Assembly: GCA_020050695.1 (NCBI GenBank)
Contig: JAGVKI010000117.1
Location: 1-5,678, forward strand
Direction of reading: 5' to 3'
DNA: 5,678 bases
Source of the DNA: Alphaproteobacteria bacterium
Lineage (GTDB): Bacteria > Pseudomonadota > Alphaproteobacteria > Rickettsiales > SXRF01
Part shown: positions 1-5,028 of the stretch, piece by piece
How the letters are laid out: each line of letters begins with the position of its first letter
Position numbering within the stretch: the stretch's first letter is position 1
Notes under the pieces: model-generated
Seen by the model: the letters and a program-made list of their open reading frames with translations, nothing else
Database searches by the model: none
Told to the model about the DNA's origin: nothing
Translations under genes and position numbers: made by a program

Positions 1-400
1 CGTGCAGTGTCAGGTCGCCGGTAATATCTGCCGTGTTTTCGCCCGTCACTTTAACATGGGTCGATTTAAAAGTGATTTTTGGATGGGTGGTCGCATCAAG
101 CCAGCTTTTGCCGAGCAGTTCTTTTAAAAAGCCTTTAGGCGGGCTTGGCAGCACTAAGGATGCCGGTATGACGGTCGCCTCAACGCTGGATGTTTCAGGA
201 TGCGCCGGATCGAATGTAAGCTTGGCATCAAAATCTTTAAACTGCGCCGTATAGTTGGAAAACCCCATATGGCTTACGCGAAACACAAGGCTGGCATGTG
301 ACTTATCCAGCCTGTAGTTGCCTGCGGGCACATCGATAGCTGCCAATGCAAAAGCAGGCATAATGATGGTCAGAATTGCGGCAGTGAGCATTTTTTTCAT
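1..400 (-). CDS. YceI-family periplasmic protein (3' end cut by window)
   Basis: The minus-strand reading starts at the ATG at 400-398 and stays open to the window edge, giving 133 codons of a family that usually has about 190. It begins with a clear signal peptide: MKKM, then a hydrophobic stretch ending AFALA before AIDVPAG, so export to the periplasm is expected. The mature part begins GNYRLDKSHASLVFRVSHMG followed by FSNYTAQFKDFDAKL, the hallmark start of YceI domains (conserved D..HS...F...H.G). It continues with the typical FLKELLGKSWLDA and HPKITFKST segments. Known YceI proteins are lipocalin-like barrels that bind polyisoprenoid chains; the ligand here is unknown. A GAAGGG ribosome-binding site lies about 8 nt upstream of the start. 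It is divergent from the GNAT gene, with a 110-bp gap between them. Family assignment is strong; physiological role is not shown. Confidence 0.93.
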   Translation of the reverse strand, partial: MKKMLTAAILTIIMPAFALAAIDVPAGNYRLDKSHASLVFRVSHMGFSNYTAQFKDFDAKLTFDPAHPETSSVEATVIPASLVLPSPPKGFLKELLGKSWLDATTHPKITFKSTHVKVTGENTADITGDLTLH

Positions 401-510
401 GGTAAGCCCTTCATTTGGTAAATGGCGTATTATTTGCGCGAATACTACAGCATAAAATCAAGTGCACTCCTAGTCGCATTTTTCAAATGCTTATGGCATA
501 ACGTAAGCGC

Positions 511-1017
511 ATGAAAGTTTTAGAAACCAGAGATATACGATTAATTCCGCTCGCTGCAGAACATGAGCATGACTTTGTGCGCCTGGCAAATGTCCCTGAA
601 ATTAACAGGCGCGTGAATAAGCCGCCGCTTTACACGAATACGCATTTTTCAGAACAGCTGGCGAATGTTCAAAAAGCTAAGGCTCATTATGTTTGGATGA
701 TTGAGCACAATGGAATCATTGTCGGCGTTATAAACAACGCGGCAGGACGCCATCCACACGTCTTTCAGGGGGGATATTGGGTTGATCCTGCCTATTGGGG
801 CAAAGGTGCAGCGTCATCTGCTCTCACGTTAGTCAAAGATTTTGTATTAGAAGAATGCAATGCCCAGCGTGTTCAGGCGGTCGTTGAGCCTGATAATACT
901 GCCTCTATCCGAGTTTTAGAAAAATGCGGTTATCAGCGTGAGGGCTTGCTCAGGAAATTTTATCCGTCGGCAGGCCGTGGCCTGATAGACGTCCTGATGT
1001 ATTCCGTTGTTCGATAG
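511..1017 (+). CDS. GNAT-family N-acetyltransferase (RimJ/RimL-like)
   Basis: This 168-residue protein has the length and layout of the Acetyltransf_3 / RimJ-RimL group, which moves acetyl from acetyl-CoA to an amine. The N-terminus (KVLETRDIRLIPLAAEHEHDF) is the usual beta1-alpha1. The acetyl-CoA pyrophosphate loop (motif A) is at about residues 88-101, GYWVDPAYWGKGAA, which fits Q/R-x-x-G-x-G/A with W-G-K-G-A. Motif B follows at about 124-145: V-E-P-D-N-T-A-S-I-R-V-L-E-K-C-G-Y-Q-R-E-G, with the conserved N, S and G. The start is supported by family fit, because the ribosome-binding site is weak (TAAG at -8). The acceptor could be a ribosomal protein N-terminus, an amino acid or an antibiotic; nothing in the context decides. 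The gene stands alone and converges on tetR. Confidence 0.92.
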   Translation: MKVLETRDIRLIPLAAEHEHDFVRLANVPEINRRVNKPPLYTNTHFSEQLANVQKAKAHYVWMIEHNGIIVGVINNAAGRHPHVFQGGYWVDPAYWGKGAASSALTLVKDFVLEECNAQRVQAVVEPDNTASIRVLEKCGYQREGLLRKFYPSAGRGLIDVLMYSVVR

Positions 1018-1235
1018 AGTGATTTTTGAGTTTTCGAACCTAACGGACTCTTAAGCGGGTTTTGAGCGCAGTGGATCGAGGGTTGTTTTGTGCAAATGGC
1101 AGCGCGTAGCGAACAGTTTTCGAACCTGTCCGACTGAGTGCCTATTGATAGTTCAGCATAAAATTAATGACGCTACTAGCCAGCTTATTAAGAGATTAGT
1201 GGCCTAAAAACGAAATCATATTACCATCGCGGTTG
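1018..1235. other. Gene-free convergent junction between GNAT and tetR
   Basis: There is no credible coding sequence in these roughly 220 bases between two convergent stop codons. The stretch holds a pair of related 23-nt repeats (listed separately). It also holds a weak 7-bp inverted repeat, GCTACTA / TAGTGGC, at 1172-1178 and 1197-1203, with one G-T pair and an 18-nt loop. No stem followed by a clean T-tract is visible for either gene, so the transcription terminators are not identified. Confidence 0.6.
1028..1136. repeat. Two imperfect 23-nt repeats, 86 bp apart
   Basis: The copies at 1028-1050 and 1114-1136 match at 18 of 23 positions and share the core AGTTTTCGAACCT and the 3' GACT. Each is framed by a 4-bp inverted repeat: GAGT...ACTC in the first copy and CAGT...ACTG in the second. 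The outermost base pair therefore changes G-C to C-G with pairing kept. The shared TTCGAACCT also occurs in the T-arm of the nearby tRNA-Ser at 4956-4964, in the same orientation. The function is unknown. It could be a small interspersed palindromic element or decayed tRNA-like sequence. Confidence 0.5.
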
Positions 1236-1802
1236 TTAATGCAGTGCTTTATCAATAAACAATTGCGCCATCTGCTTTGCTTTGATGCCTGCTTTTTTAT
1301 CGCCGCAGACATGGGCTTGTACGGTAGCGCCTTCAATCAAGAAGTTAAGTTCCTCGGAAAGTGCGTCTGGATTTTTTGCTCCAGCACTTTGCGCGAGTTC
1401 GCGGATATAATCAAACATCAGACGTTTATGTTCCGCACATACCAGATGGCATGGATTATCCTGCGCCGCGAACTCTGCCGATGCATTGATGAACATGCAG
1501 CCAGAGAATGTTTTACTATTAAACCACTCGTCAATCGTATCAAACACCGCGTCGAGCCGCTGGCGCGGAGTTTTACCCAAACGCTCAACGCTGCGCATAA
1601 AATTGTTCCTAAATAGTTCATCGCGTCTGCGCAGCGTGGCGAGGATTAATTCGTCTTTCGATTTGAAATGCGCGTAGATCGTTTTTTTCGTAACACCCGA
1701 TTCCGCTGTGATTCTATCAACGCCGGTGGCATTGAAGCCGCCTTGATAAAACAGGTTCAGTGCGACATCGACAATCTGCTCGCGCTTAGACGGATTAGAC
1801 AT
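1236..1802 (-). CDS. TetR/AcrR-family transcriptional repressor
   Basis: This 188-residue regulator is of normal TetR length. The N-terminal DNA-binding domain spans about residues 6-52: REQIVDVALNLFYQGGFNATGVDRI, then AESGVTKKTIYAHFKSKDELI, with the helix-turn-helix around 26-47 and the typical Y-x-H-F-K-S-K-x-x-L end. The C-terminal ligand domain includes GCMFINASAEF (101-111), a pattern common in TetR repressors of the NemR/YxaF-like type. It carries four cysteines (102, 118, 122, 166), which is notable because some relatives sense electrophiles through cysteine. The start is supported by GGGGAA 5-7 nt upstream. The gene is transcribed away from the CMD-hydrolase-VOC-DUF1348 operon. Dyads of the same architecture lie in its own upstream region and in the operon promoter, so autorepression and control of the operon are likely. 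The ligand is not known. Confidence 0.93.
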   Translation of the reverse strand: MSNPSKREQIVDVALNLFYQGGFNATGVDRITAESGVTKKTIYAHFKSKDELILATLRRRDELFRNNFMRSVERLGKTPRQRLDAVFDTIDEWFNSKTFSGCMFINASAEFAAQDNPCHLVCAEHKRLMFDYIRELAQSAGAKNPDALSEELNFLIEGATVQAHVCGDKKAGIKAKQMAQLFIDKALH

Positions 1803-1823
1803 GAAATTCCCCGTTATTTTGTG

Positions 1824-1843
1824 TGTATACTAATATGTATACA
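1824..1843. promoter_or_regulatory. Operator O1 upstream of tetR (probable autoregulation site)
   Basis: This is a dyad of TGTATAC - TAATAT - GTATACA, with perfect 7-bp arms around a 6-nt centre. It lies 21 bp before the tetR start codon, where bound protein would block tetR transcription. It shares GTATAC-N6-GTATA with the site at 1971-1988. The site is seen directly; binding by the adjacent TetR protein is inferred from position and pairing of sites. Confidence 0.78.
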
Positions 1844-1885
1844 ATATTATCTATTAAAATCCATTATTTGTACATGTTTAATACG

Positions 1886-1904
1886 ATTATTATCACATAA
1901 TAAT
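1886..1904. repeat. AT-only 8-bp inverted repeat in the divergent region
   Basis: ATTATTAT - CAC - ATAATAAT forms perfect 8-bp arms with a 3-nt centre, in a very AT-rich block between O1 and the operon promoter. It could be a second protein site, a curved or UP-like region, or a chance product of base composition. It does not match the GTATAC operator pattern. Confidence 0.4.
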
Positions 1905-1962
1905 ATATAATATACTGTAATTAAATATTAATAACAATGAAGCGTAATCGAAGAATAATCAG

Positions 1963-1989
1963 TTGACAAGGTATACAGATCTGTATAGT
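1963..1989 (+). promoter_or_regulatory. Promoter of the CMD-hydrolase-VOC-DUF1348 operon
   Basis: A consensus -35 box TTGACA (1963-1968) is followed by TATAGT (1984-1989) after 15 bp. A 17-bp spacing would instead use TAGTTT at 1986-1991. Transcription would start near 1997, leaving a leader of roughly 50 nt before the first gene at 2050. The spacer is occupied by the operator dyad, which is the expected layout for repression by blocking RNA polymerase. Confidence 0.72.
1971..1988. promoter_or_regulatory. Operator O2 within the operon promoter
   Basis: The core TATACAGATCTGTATA at 1972-1987 is a perfect 16-bp palindrome. Read as GTATAC-AGATCT-GTATA(G), it matches the half-sites and spacing of O1. 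It lies between and overlaps the -35 and -10 boxes, so a bound TetR dimer would shut the operon. It is a classic size for a TetR-family operator. Binding is inferred. Confidence 0.82.
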
Positions 1990-2049
1990 TTATGTGGGTA
2001 GGCAAGATTGCTTGCATTACTTAACCAAACAAAGCTTAGGAGAAAACTT

Positions 2050-2598
2050 ATGTCACGTATTCAGCCCAACACCACCCCCGATGCTAAATCGCAAGAACTG
2101 CTTTCAGGCGTTAAACAGATGCTTGGTGGCACTCCCAATATGTTCACCACCCTTGCCCACTCGTCTTCGTCGCTCGGGTTTGCGGTGGCGGGCTTCACCG
2201 GATTTGGCGCAAGTAAATTAGGCGCGGCAGTGCGTGAGCAGCTTGCTCTCACGGTTGCTGGCGCTAATGGCTGTGAATATTGTGCATCCGCTCACACTGC
2301 GCTCGGCAAAATGAATAAGATTCCAGAAGGCGAACTTGCCAATAATCTGAATGCAAAATCAGCAGATACAAAAACGCAGGCCGCACTAACCTTCGCTCGT
2401 AAGGTGGTGGATGCTCGCGGTCACGTGGCGGATAGCGATCTGCAGGCGGTGCGTGCGGCGGGTTATAGCGATGCGGAGATACTCGACATCGTGACCATCG
2501 TTGCCTTCAACACCTTCACCAACTACATCAACAGCGTTGCAAAAACGGAAGTTGATTTTCCCTTAGTGAGCATCAGCAACGTAGCGAAAGCCGCTTAA
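2050..2598 (+). CDS. Carboxymuconolactone decarboxylase / AhpD-like peroxidase family protein
   Basis: This 182-residue protein carries the AhpD active-site signature: E63, then C75-E-Y-C78 and H82 (E-x11-C-x-x-C-x3-H), in VREQLALTVAGANGCEYCASAHTALGK. In AhpD-type members this Cys pair and the His/Glu relay reduce peroxides or disulfides. The protein has no signal peptide and should be cytosolic. The C-terminal half (AALTFARKVVDARGHV, then AGYSDAEILDIV and AFNTFTNYINSVA) is typical of the peroxidase-related CMD group. The start at 2050 is chosen because AGGAG at 2038-2042 sits 7 nt ahead; the in-frame ATG at 2008 has no such site. It is the first gene after the operator-promoter. A true lactone decarboxylase role is unlikely given the CxxC pair, but the substrate is unknown. 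Confidence 0.93.
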   Translation: MSRIQPNTTPDAKSQELLSGVKQMLGGTPNMFTTLAHSSSSLGFAVAGFTGFGASKLGAAVREQLALTVAGANGCEYCASAHTALGKMNKIPEGELANNLNAKSADTKTQAALTFARKVVDARGHVADSDLQAVRAAGYSDAEILDIVTIVAFNTFTNYINSVAKTEVDFPLVSISNVAKAA

Positions 2599-2601
2599 AA
2601 C

Positions 2602-2630
2602 TTGGGGTGAGGCTTCAAACCTCACCCCAA
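2602..2630 (+). terminator. 11-bp stem-loop after the CMD gene (terminator or attenuator)
   Basis: TTGGGGTGAGG (2602-2612) pairs perfectly with CCTCACCCCAA (2620-2630) across the 7-nt loop CTTCAAA. It begins 4 nt after the stop codon and is followed by TTTCTT, only a modest T-run. The stem is strong, so partial termination or protection of the upstream mRNA end is plausible. Full termination is doubtful, because same-strand genes with good ribosome-binding sites follow without another obvious promoter. Confidence 0.7.
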
Positions 2631-2649
2631 TTTCTTACAGGAGAGTACG

Positions 2650-2853
2650 ATGATACGGCACCTGAACAGCAAAATTACGGCGATTGTGGCAAGCCCCTCT
2701 CAATGCAGCCCAGCGCATTTGACCAACCATTTTATCAAGGCACATGGCGTAGTAAATAATTACGGCTGGGCATCATTGATTGCGTCGCTTCCCTGCGCGC
2801 GTGAAACGGGGCTTCGAATCACCGCAAAATGGAAAAAATGGACTGAAAAATAA
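2650..2853 (+). CDS. Possible small protein of unknown function (67 aa)
   Basis: An open frame starts at an ATG placed 6 nt after a good AGGAG (2639-2643), the same kind of site used by the flanking operon genes, and ends 31 bp before the hydrolase. The product is basic at its end (ITAKWKKWTEK) and has no recognisable domain, membrane segment or signal peptide. Its composition is not convincing as a folded protein. Another plus-strand frame over 2652-2756 reads DTAPEQQNYGDCGKP and on to FYQGTWRSK before a stop, and looks at least as protein-like. The stretch may therefore be the decayed remnant of a former operon gene whose ribosome-binding site survives. Confidence 0.3.
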   Translation: MIRHLNSKITAIVASPSQCSPAHLTNHFIKAHGVVNNYGWASLIASLPCARETGLRITAKWKKWTEK

Positions 2854-2884
2854 GCATAAACCAAATTAACCATAAGGAAATTAT

Positions 2885-3793
2885 ATGAAAAACGCACCCG
2901 CCGACCAATCTTCAACCAATGCTTCGCTGACGCAATATCACACAACCTCAATTGATGGCGTGGATATTTTTTACCGCGAAGCAGGATCAAAAAATAAACC
3001 AACCATTTTATTGCTGCATGGTTTTCCCACCTCGTCGCACATGTATCGCAATTTGATTCCTCAGCTGGCTGAACAGTATCACGTTATCGCGCCCGATTAT
3101 CCTGGGTTTGGCCATAGCGGAATGCCTGATCGGACTGAGTTTGCCTACAGCTTCGATAAATTTGCCGAGTTGACTGATAAACTGCTCAATCAGCTTAGTA
3201 TAAAATCTTATGCAATTTATGTGTTTGATTATGGTGCGCCCGTTGGCTTCCGCCTGTTTTATAAAAACCCTGAGCGCATCACCGCCATTATCAGTCAAAA
3301 CGGGAATGCCTATGATGAAGGCATCGCTGGTTTCTGGGATCCGATTAAAGCCTATTGGCAGACACACGGCGAAGCCGAGCGCGAAGCCATTCGTTGGCTC
3401 ACCAGTATCACCGCCACGCGCTGGCAATATCATAATGGTGTGCCTGAAAATGCCGCATCACGCATAAGCCCTGATGGCTGGCAGTACGACCAAAGCCTAA
3501 TGGATCGCACGGGCAATGCCGATATACAGCTCGATATTTTTTATGATTATCGAACCAACCTGCCGTTATACGACAAATGGCAGGAAGCATTCCGCAAACA
3601 CAGGCCTGCACTCTTAGCTATTTGGGGTAAGAACGATGAAATCTTTGTCGCTCCTGGCGCCGAAGCCTTCAAGCGTGATTTGCCCGATGCGGAGATTCAT
3701 CTGCTCGATACGGGTCACTTTGCGCTCGAAACACATGGCGACGAAATTGCAGCTCTGATGCTTGATTTCCTTGGCCGCAAAGTGAAATCATGA
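2885..3793 (+). CDS. Alpha/beta hydrolase, haloalkane dehalogenase / epoxide hydrolase-like
   Basis: This 302-residue protein shows the full alpha/beta-hydrolase order. The oxyanion-hole motif is HGFP at 45-48 (LLLHGFPTSSHMYRNLIP). DYPGFGHS is at 71-78. The nucleophile elbow is V-F-D115-Y-G-A-P, the likely acid is D251 in WGKNDEIF, and the catalytic base is H278 in DTGHFALE. An Asp nucleophile, not Ser, is the mark of the haloalkane dehalogenase / epoxide hydrolase branch, which attacks carbon-halogen or epoxide bonds through an alkyl-enzyme ester. Those enzymes often have Trp after the Asp; Tyr116 here leaves the reaction open. A lid region spans about 145-230, with FYDYRTNLPLYDKW near its end. 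There is no signal peptide. The start follows AAGGAAA (2874-2880). Its stop overlaps an ATG at 3790 (ATGA), pointing to translational coupling with the VOC gene. Confidence 0.93.
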   Translation: MKNAPADQSSTNASLTQYHTTSIDGVDIFYREAGSKNKPTILLLHGFPTSSHMYRNLIPQLAEQYHVIAPDYPGFGHSGMPDRTEFAYSFDKFAELTDKLLNQLSIKSYAIYVFDYGAPVGFRLFYKNPERITAIISQNGNAYDEGIAGFWDPIKAYWQTHGEAEREAIRWLTSITATRWQYHNGVPENAASRISPDGWQYDQSLMDRTGNADIQLDIFYDYRTNLPLYDKWQEAFRKHRPALLAIWGKNDEIFVAPGAEAFKRDLPDAEIHLLDTGHFALETHGDEIAALMLDFLGRKVKS

Positions 3794-3829
3794 AACGCAC
3801 ATCATACAAATGGATAGGGTTGGGGGCTG

Positions 3830-3855
3830 TTCTCCTAATCCTATCCTTAGGAGAA
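3830..3855 (+). promoter_or_regulatory. Hairpin burying the VOC ribosome-binding site
   Basis: TTCTCCTAA (3830-3838) pairs perfectly with TTAGGAGAA (3847-3855) over an 8-nt loop, and the 3' arm contains the AGGAG (3849-3853) that precedes the ATG at 3862. If folded in mRNA, this 9-bp stem hides the site. Ribosomes translating from the hydrolase or from the upstream ATG at 3790 would open it. The structure is seen in sequence; the control role is inferred. Confidence 0.6.
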
Positions 3856-3861
3856 AAAACA

Positions 3862-4263
3862 ATGGCACAAGTCACACAAGGCGTGGAGCATGTCGGGCTG
3901 GCGGTTAAAGACGTCAAAACCACCGCTCAATTTTTTACTGATATTTTAGGCTTTACACGTCTAGGTGAAAAGCCTGACTACCCAGCCATTTTTCTTACCG
4001 ATGGCATAACAAAAATTACGCTCTGGCAAGTCAGCAATCCTGAAACCGCTACGCCATTTAATCGACGTGACAATATCGGGCTGCATCATCTGGCTTTTAA
4101 GCTGGAGAATGATGCAGCGTTAGATGCGCTCCACGAGAAACTATTAGCTGTGCCCAATATCACCATCGAATTTGCGCCAGAGCTGCTTGGTAAAGGACCG
4201 TCTCGTCATATGATGATGTATGAACCAGGCGGCATTCGAATTGAATTTATCGTTAGAAAATAA
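3862..4263 (+). CDS. VOC-superfamily (glyoxalase-like) protein
   Basis: From the ATG at 3862 the product is 133 residues, the usual size for a single-chain VOC protein with two beta-alpha-beta-beta-beta repeats. Repeat one holds GVEHVGLAVKDVKTTAQFF and LGFTRLG (7-34). Repeat two holds GLHHLAFKL (73-81) and ends EPGGIRIEFIV (121-131). Likely metal ligands are H10, H76 and E128; the fourth, near W55-Q56, is not clear. Such proteins act on glyoxal adducts, aromatic diols, fosfomycin-like antibiotics and others, so the substrate is open. Start choice: AGGAG lies 8 nt before 3862. The in-frame ATG at 3790, overlapping the hydrolase stop, would add 24 residues (MKRTSYK, then WIGLGAVLLILSL, then GEKTMA). 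These look like a signal peptide with possible cleavage at TMA/Q. I favour 3862 but cannot exclude an exported form. Confidence 0.88.
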   Translation: MAQVTQGVEHVGLAVKDVKTTAQFFTDILGFTRLGEKPDYPAIFLTDGITKITLWQVSNPETATPFNRRDNIGLHHLAFKLENDAALDALHEKLLAVPNITIEFAPELLGKGPSRHMMMYEPGGIRIEFIVRK

Positions 4264-4276
4264 AAGGAGTATCCCC

Positions 4277-4780
4277 ATGAACAACTTAGAACCTATTACC
4301 GAACATAGTGACGCCTGCAAAGACGCTGCCCATTCCGCTTATGGTGCCAGTGATTATAATTGGCAGGAATTATGCAACGATCCTATTGCCTCGCAAATAC
4401 CATTGCTGCCGCCTTTCACTGAAGCCACTGCCCGTGCAAAAGTTCAGCGTGCTGAAAGTTTGTGGAACACGCGTGACCCAAAAAAAGTGGCACTTGCCTA
4501 CACGGAAGATTCCGTTTGGCGCAATCGCCATGAATTTGTTCAAGGGCGCGAGGCGATTATCGCCCTGCTCACACGCAAATGGGAAAAAGAGTTAGATTAC
4601 AAACTGAAGAAAGAACTGTTTTTATTCTCCGATAATAAAATCGCTGTGCAATTTGAATATGCGTGGCGCGATGCAGGTAATAAAAATTACCGCTCCTATG
4701 GCATTGAGCATTGGGAGTTCGCACCAGATGGGCTTATGCAAAAACGCACAGCAAGCATCAATGATGTAAGCCTTGATTAA
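4277..4780 (+). CDS. DUF1348 / nuclear transport factor 2-like protein
   Basis: This 167-residue protein matches the DUF1348 family of the NTF2/SnoaL-like fold. The diagnostic block is PPFTEATARAKVQRAESLWN followed by TRDPKKVALAYTEDSVWRNR (about 45-83), then FVQGREAIIALLTRKWEKELDY. The end SYGIEHWEFAPDGLMQKR and SINDV is the typical C-terminus. The first roughly 40 residues (to NDPIASQIPLLP) are an extension beyond the usual start. NTF2-like folds are small cone-shaped cytosolic proteins that can be enzymes or binding proteins; DUF1348 has no firmly known reaction. AAAGGAG (4263-4269) precedes the ATG by 7 nt, and the gene lies 13 bp after the VOC stop, so it is the last operon gene. An in-frame ATG at 4220 overlaps the VOC end and lacks such a site. 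Confidence 0.92.
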   Translation: MNNLEPITEHSDACKDAAHSAYGASDYNWQELCNDPIASQIPLLPPFTEATARAKVQRAESLWNTRDPKKVALAYTEDSVWRNRHEFVQGREAIIALLTRKWEKELDYKLKKELFLFSDNKIAVQFEYAWRDAGNKNYRSYGIEHWEFAPDGLMQKRTASINDVSLD

Positions 4781-4784
4781 AATG

Positions 4785-4855
4785 TTATGATTCATGCAAG
4801 ATATAAACGCATTTGAGATTTGAACCTGCAAATGCTTTGCATATCAATATCATAA
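4785..4855 (+). repeat. Nested three-helix inverted repeat downstream of the operon
   Basis: Three perfect arm pairs are nested in order: TTATGAT (4785-4791) with ATCATAA (4849-4855), ATGCAA (4794-4799) with TTGCAT (4837-4842), and GCATTTG (4809-4815) with CAAATGC (4829-4835). The apical loop is 13 nt (4816-4828). It starts 4 nt after the DUF1348 stop. There is no T-tract after it, so it is not a standard terminator. It may be a 3' untranslated structure that stabilises mRNA, or part of a palindromic element. Confidence 0.5.
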
Positions 4856-4938
4856 TAAATTGCCGTGCGAATAAAGCGTATTTACTAACTTCTAAAATGT
4901 GAGGAACTGCACCAGTTTGAAATTCACTGGCTGTAAAA

Positions 4939-5028
4939 TGGCGGAGAGGAGAGGATTCGAACCTCCGGTACGGTTACCCGCACAACGGTTTTCGAGACCG
5001 CCGCATTCGACCACTCTGCCACCTCTCC
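4939..5028 (-). tRNA. tRNA-Ser (anticodon CGA)
   Basis: On the minus strand the gene begins GGAGAGGTGGCAGAGTGG at 5028 and ends CCTCTCC-G-CCA at 4939, 90 nt with an encoded CCA. The 7-bp acceptor stem GGAGAGG/CCTCTCC is perfect. The anticodon loop CTCGAAA (4996-4990) gives CGA, reading UCG serine codons. The long variable arm (GTGCGG-GTAA-CCGTAC) is the mark of a serine tRNA. The T-arm is GGAGG-TTCGAAT-CCTCT. The gene is divergent from rplU and its 3' end faces the operon. Its 5' first 17 nt are copied in the upstream tandem repeat. Confidence 0.97.

Noticed and set aside
33..254. Plus-strand 73-codon frame at the left edge
   Set aside because: It is antisense to the YceI-family gene, which has a signal peptide and family motifs.
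1114..1136. Decayed tRNA 3' end at the second repeat copy
   Set aside because: The minus strand gives ACAGG-TTCGAAA-ACTGT, T-arm-like, but the closing pair is G-A and no other tRNA part is present.
1172..1203. GCTACTA/TAGTGGC as a bidirectional terminator for GNAT and tetR
   Set aside because: The stem is 7 bp with a wobble pair, the loop is 18 nt, and no T-tract follows on either strand.
2008..2049. 14-codon N-terminal extension of the CMD protein
   Set aside because: It runs through the AGGAG site that serves the ATG at 2050, and the ATG at 2008 has no ribosome-binding site.
3008..3611. Plus- and minus-strand frames inside the hydrolase gene
   Set aside because: They are shadows of a well-supported 302-codon gene and resemble no known family.
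4220..4276. 19-codon N-terminal extension of the DUF1348 protein
   Set aside because: It overlaps the end of the VOC gene and lacks a good ribosome-binding site; AAAGGAG points to 4277.
4816..4828. tRNA T-arm relic in the loop GATTTGAACCTG
   Set aside because: On the minus strand it reads GGTTCAAATC, like a T-loop, but no T-stem, acceptor stem or anticodon arm can be formed around it.
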